NCBI GenBank assembly: GCA_016288315.1 | Contig: JAEEYU010000056.1 | Location: 1 to 62,369, forward strand | Origin: Clostridiaceae bacterium | GTDB lineage: Bacteria > Bacillota > Clostridia > Oscillospirales > Acutalibacteraceae | Length of the DNA: 62,369 bases | Reading direction: 5' to 3' | Shown: positions 59,426 through 62,369 of the stretch, in pieces | Layout: every line of letters begins with the position of its first letter | Numbering within the stretch: the first letter of the stretch is position 1 | Translations under genes and position numbers: made by a program | Notes under the pieces: model-generated | The model's input: only the letters and a program-made list of their open reading frames with translations | Databases searched by the model: none | Told to the model about the DNA's origin: nothing

Positions 59426-59433
59426 GTTATAAT
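59405..59433 (+). promoter_or_regulatory. Promoter of tRNA-Leu
   Basis: TTGAAA (59405-59410), 17-base spacer ending in TGT, TATAAT (59428-59433), 9 bases before the tRNA start. Confidence 0.8.
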
Positions 59434-59442
59434 CATACCCAC

Positions 59443-59527
59443 GCGGGTATGGTGAAACTGGCAAACACGCCGGATTTAGGATCCGGTGGAGCAATCCTTG
59501 CAGGTTCAAGTCCTGTTACCCGCACCA
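59443..59527 (+). tRNA. tRNA-Leu (anticodon TAG)
   Basis: 85 bases. The acceptor stem GCGGGTA (59443-59449) pairs with TACCCGC (59517-59523), discriminator A and an encoded CCA (59525-59527). The anticodon stem CCGGA/TCCGG encloses the loop TTTAGGA with anticodon TAG at 59477-59479, which reads CUA and, with wobble, other CUN leucine codons. The long variable arm (GGAGCAATCC) marks a class II tRNA. The T-arm has GGTTCAAGTCC. Confidence 0.96.
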
Positions 59528-59530
59528 AAA

Positions 59531-59556
59531 AAGGTCTGCTGCTGCAGGCCTTTTTT
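59531..59556 (+). terminator. Terminator of tRNA-Leu
   Basis: AAGGTCTGC (59531-59539) with GCAGGCCTT (59544-59552), one G-T pair, followed by T-run. Confidence 0.85.
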
Positions 59557-59601
59557 CTCTGTTTTCTCTTTTGACAAACCATATTAACCGATTCCGATAT
59601 G

Positions 59602-59630
59602 TTGCCTTTTTTATGCTTGTATGGTAATAT
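59602..59630 (+). promoter_or_regulatory. Promoter of malQ
   Basis: TTGCCT (59602-59607), 17-base spacer, TAATAT (59625-59630). Confidence 0.55.
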
Positions 59631-59667
59631 AAATGAGTATTTATATATTGAAAGTCGGTGATACATC

Positions 59668-61101
59668 ATGAATCGCGCAAGCGGTGTTCTTTTGCACATT
59701 TCATCCCTGTGGGGCGACTACTCCGGGGGCTCGTTAGGCAAGGCGGCCGAAGAATGGGTTGACTACATTTCAAAGCTCGGCTTTACATACTGGCAGGTTC
59801 TGCCTTTCTGCCTGCCCGACGAGTTTTACTCGCCATATAAATCTTACAGCGCTTTCAGCTTAAACCCGTTTTTTATTGACCTTGAAGAGCTTTTTAACGA
59901 CGGGCTTCTGACCGTTTCGGAGCTCAATTCGGCAAAGCAGAAAACGCCTTACAGCTGCGAGTTCAAAAGACTGTCGGAAGAGCGCTTTGCTCTGCTTGAA
60001 AAAGCGGCGGCTCGGTTTGACGGAGACAGCAAAATAAGCAAGTTTATGAAGTCACACCCGCACACCGAAAAATTCTGTGAATTTATGGCTCTCAAGACGG
60101 CAAACGGCGGCAGAGACTGGCACGAGTGGAAGAACGGCAAGCCCGATGAAACGACGCTGAAAACCTGGAGATTCACCCAGTATATCTTTTTTGAACAGTG
60201 GATGAAGATAAAGAAGTATGCAAATTCTAAGGGCGTTAAAATAATCGGCGACATACCGATTTATGTTGCGCTTGACAGCTCGGATGTGTGGGCTGACCCG
60301 AAGCAGTTTCAGCTTGACGAAAAGAATATGCCGAAGTGTGTGGCGGGAGTTCCGCCCGACTATTTTGCCGAGGACGGTCAGCTCTGGGGCAATCCCCTTT
60401 ATGACTGGGGCAAAATGGAGAAAGACGGCTTTTCATGGTGGAAAGAACGCATAGCTTTTATGTGCGAGCTGTTTGACGGAATACGCATTGACCACTTCAG
60501 AGGGCTTGAATCATATTACAGCATACCGGCGGGCGAAAAAACCGCAAAAAACGGCAAATGGATAAAAGGTCCCGGGATGAAATTCGTCAGCGCTATAAAG
60601 CCGTTATGCAAGGGCAAGCTGATTATTGCAGAGGATCTGGGAGATATTGACGACAAGGTGCGCAAGCTCGTTGATTCAAGCGGATTCCCGGGTATGAGAG
60701 TTCTGCAGTTCGGTTTTCTCGGAGGAGCGGACTCCCCTCACCTGCCGCACAATTACAATGCCAACTGCATAGCATACACGGGCACGCACGACAACAACAC
60801 CCTTCTCGGCTATGTATGGGAGCTTGACGAAGCAACGAGGAAGCGGCTGCTTGACTACTGCGGTTATGACGGCAGCAACTGGGATGCATGCTATGACAAG
60901 ATACTGCAGATGATGTTCCGCAGCCATGCAGGCACGCTTATTCTGCCCGTTCAGGATTTGCTGCTATACGGCAGTGACACAAGGTTAAACACGCCGGGAA
61001 CAGCGGATGACAACTGGAACTACCGCATAACGAAGGAACAGTTAAACGGAGTCAACGCGGAAAAGTTCAGAAAATGGAATGAGCTTTACGGAAGAATCTG
61101 A
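59668..61101 (+). CDS. malQ: 4-alpha-glucanotransferase, GH77 (amylomaltase)
   Basis: 477 residues, usual for bacterial amylomaltase, cytoplasmic. It transfers maltosyl units between alpha-1,4-glucans. RASGVLLHISSLWGDYSGGSLG opens the family; YWQVLPFCLPDEFYSPYKSYSAFS near 38 follows. The nucleophile Asp is in IRIDHFRGLESYY near 272, the acid/base Glu in IIAEDLGDIDDKV near 320 and the third carboxylate in YTGTHDNNTLLGY near 371. A GGTGAT site precedes the ATG. A GH31 gene follows 40 bases later, probably in the same operon for maltodextrin or glycogen use. Confidence 0.94.
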   Translation: MNRASGVLLHISSLWGDYSGGSLGKAAEEWVDYISKLGFTYWQVLPFCLPDEFYSPYKSYSAFSLNPFFIDLEELFNDGLLTVSELNSAKQKTPYSCEFKRLSEERFALLEKAAARFDGDSKISKFMKSHPHTEKFCEFMALKTANGGRDWHEWKNGKPDETTLKTWRFTQYIFFEQWMKIKKYANSKGVKIIGDIPIYVALDSSDVWADPKQFQLDEKNMPKCVAGVPPDYFAEDGQLWGNPLYDWGKMEKDGFSWWKERIAFMCELFDGIRIDHFRGLESYYSIPAGEKTAKNGKWIKGPGMKFVSAIKPLCKGKLIIAEDLGDIDDKVRKLVDSSGFPGMRVLQFGFLGGADSPHLPHNYNANCIAYTGTHDNNTLLGYVWELDEATRKRLLDYCGYDGSNWDACYDKILQMMFRSHAGTLILPVQDLLLYGSDTRLNTPGTADDNWNYRITKEQLNGVNAEKFRKWNELYGRI

Positions 61102-61141
61102 TTAAAGGGCACAAATTCAACCTTCTGGAGCGAAGTAAACT

Positions 61142-62369
61142 ATGAAAAACACGGTAATTGACAAAAACAGAATAGTTTTTTCAAGAGCTGGCGAGCTTGT
61201 CAGGATAACTGCCTGCCACAAAAACGCCGTTCGTTTTGAAGCGTTCCCCGATTGCAGGGAATATGATGAAAACTTTACGCTTTTGCCTCAGCAGGCGGAC
61301 GCAGAGATTGAAGACAGAGGATACTGCGTTTTTGTGAAGGCAGGCAAAGCAAAAATCCAGCTTGAAGACAACGGAAAAATCACGGTTTACAGTAACGGCA
61401 GAGTTGTTCTTGAAGAAAAGCCGGAGCTTGCGTTCAACAGCGGATACAGGCATTATGAGAAAAAAAACGGCTCGTGGAGCGCAAGAATCACTTTCAGAAG
61501 CAACGACGGCGAGCGGTTTTACGGTCTGGGTCAGGAGCCGAGCGGAAGGTTTGACCTCAAGGGCTGTTCTTTTGACTTAAGGCACGTAAACACCAAAAGC
61601 ACCATTCCGTTTGTGTATTCTTCTCTCGGCTACGGGTTTATATGGAACAACCCTGCGACGGGAAATGTTGAACTCTCCGGAAACAGAACGCGCTGGAGTG
61701 CGGATGCGACAAAGAAAATCGATTTTGTTGTTATATCGGGCAATCCCAAAGAGGTCAGCGAAGCGCTTGCAGACCTGACAGGGCACGCGCCCGTTATGCC
61801 GCACTGGGCAACGGGATTCTGGCAGAGCCGTCTGAGATATGAAACACAGGAAGATCTGCTCGAGGTTGCAAGGAGATACAAAAAAGAGAACATACCGCTT
61901 TCGGTAATAATATGCGACTATTTTCACTGGACGGAGCAAGGAGATTACAAATTTGACCCCGCTTACTGGCCGGATGTCCTGGCGATGACGGACGAGCTGC
62001 ACGCCATGGGTACAAAGCTTGTTGTTTCAATGTGGCCGACAATCAATGAAAAATCAGAAAACTACGCTTATATGCGCGACAACAATATGCTTATACGCAC
62101 CGTCAAGGGAAACGACAGGGTTTTTGATTTTTACGGACCGCAGGCGGAAATCGACGTTACCAACCCCGCAACACGAAAATATGTCTTTTCAAAGCTGAAG
62201 GAAAACTATCTTGACAACGGAGTTGACGGACTGTGGTTTGATGAAGCGGAGCCGGAAATTCACCCCGAGGATTTTTATAATCTTATGTTTTATATCGGCA
62301 GAGGTGATGAATACGGGCTGATATATCCGTATTATTACTCAAAGATGGCTTACGACGGCTTTACGCAAA
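61142..62369 (+). CDS. GH31 family alpha-glycosidase (alpha-xylosidase-like), partial
   Basis: The frame is open to the window end, giving the first 409 residues. The N-terminal beta domain (1-215) includes ERFYGLGQEPSGRFDLKG near 124. The barrel begins with MPHWATGFWQSRLRYETQEDL near 219, and the nucleophile is Asp367 in GVDGLWFDEAEPE, a form resembling alpha-xylosidase-type GH31 enzymes rather than the KxDFxE form of the gene at 14901. No signal peptide is seen. GGAG at 61127-61130 precedes the ATG. The acid/base residue lies beyond the edge. It follows malQ closely. Confidence 0.86.
   Translation, partial: MKNTVIDKNRIVFSRAGELVRITACHKNAVRFEAFPDCREYDENFTLLPQQADAEIEDRGYCVFVKAGKAKIQLEDNGKITVYSNGRVVLEEKPELAFNSGYRHYEKKNGSWSARITFRSNDGERFYGLGQEPSGRFDLKGCSFDLRHVNTKSTIPFVYSSLGYGFIWNNPATGNVELSGNRTRWSADATKKIDFVVISGNPKEVSEALADLTGHAPVMPHWATGFWQSRLRYETQEDLLEVARRYKKENIPLSVIICDYFHWTEQGDYKFDPAYWPDVLAMTDELHAMGTKLVVSMWPTINEKSENYAYMRDNNMLIRTVKGNDRVFDFYGPQAEIDVTNPATRKYVFSKLKENYLDNGVDGLWFDEAEPEIHPEDFYNLMFYIGRGDEYGLIYPYYYSKMAYDGFTQ

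Noticed and set aside
61102-61141. Terminator between malQ and the GH31 gene
   Set aside because: No stem with T-run is found in the 40-base gap, so the two genes are taken as one operon.
1-62369. CRISPR arrays, prophage, transposases or a defence island
   Set aside because: No repeated spacer pattern, no transposase, integrase or phage structural proteins are seen in any frame.

Overview
The window looks like chromosomal DNA of a low-to-moderate GC Gram-positive bacterium of the class Clostridia, most likely a gut Oscillospiraceae/Ruminococcaceae-type anaerobe. The evidence is the gene content: HisZ with a short HisG, HPr kinase, WhiA, type III pantothenate kinase next to an ECF S component, a YtrA-type GntR regulator, DUF4364 and DUF4358 proteins, many small lipoproteins, strong GGAGG ribosome binding sites and TTGA-N17-TATGATATAAT promoters. 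I see no phage genes, insertion sequences, CRISPR array or rRNA. No gene-free stretch exceeds about 240 bases. The taxonomic call is inference; no marker RNA is present except one tRNA-Leu.

Layout. 1-9400: a nested hairpin element, a glycerophosphodiester phosphodiesterase gene on the minus strand, then a compact histidine operon hisZ-G-D-C-B-H-A-F-IE with its own promoter and terminator, then a lipoprotein. 9400-24450: carbohydrate and envelope genes, including a secreted GH51 arabinofuranosidase behind an HD-domain dGTPase-like gene, an EamA transporter, a sugar transporter/GH31/metallophosphoesterase operon, a Gfo/Idh/MocA oxidoreductase and a membrane-bound clostripain-family (C11) protease. 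24450-33590: a CHAP-domain secreted protein, a GntR-controlled ABC exporter operon ending in a CPBP protease, a sugar isomerase/oxidoreductase pair and two secreted proteins. 33590-39330: L-ribulose metabolism (araB, araD), a sugar transporter, a TIM-barrel isomerase, DUF4364 and a HExxH membrane protein. 39500-42750: coaX, an ECF S component, metA, DUF1294 and a lipoprotein. 42760-54350: pcrA, pfkA, a DUF2927 lipoprotein, dnaE, whiA, murB, ROK glucokinase and hprK. 54380-59380: two paralogous LCAT-like secreted hydrolases flank an SGNH-hydrolase lipoprotein and a DUF4358 lipoprotein. 59440-62369: tRNA-Leu(TAG), malQ and the start of a second GH31 gene that runs off the end.

How the genes work together. 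The secreted GH51 enzyme would release arabinose, and the araB/araD operon with its transporter would use pentoses. No L-arabinose isomerase is present here. GH31, GH77 (malQ), pfkA, glucokinase and HPr kinase give a glycolytic and catabolite-control core. Histidine synthesis is complete except that no histidinol-phosphate phosphatase is in the operon.

The most unusual signals are as follows. Several otherwise unrelated secreted proteins end in a short hydrophobic or amphipathic C-terminal helix with no LPXTG motif, which may be an undescribed surface-retention tail. A 110-base nested hairpin lies at the left edge. Two genes sit immediately behind intrinsic terminators with no room for a promoter. 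Perfect 5' leader hairpins precede two secreted-protein genes. The hprK-murB-whiA cluster has lost rapZ/yvcK and gained a glucokinase. A conserved TATGA-extended -10 promoter form recurs across the window.
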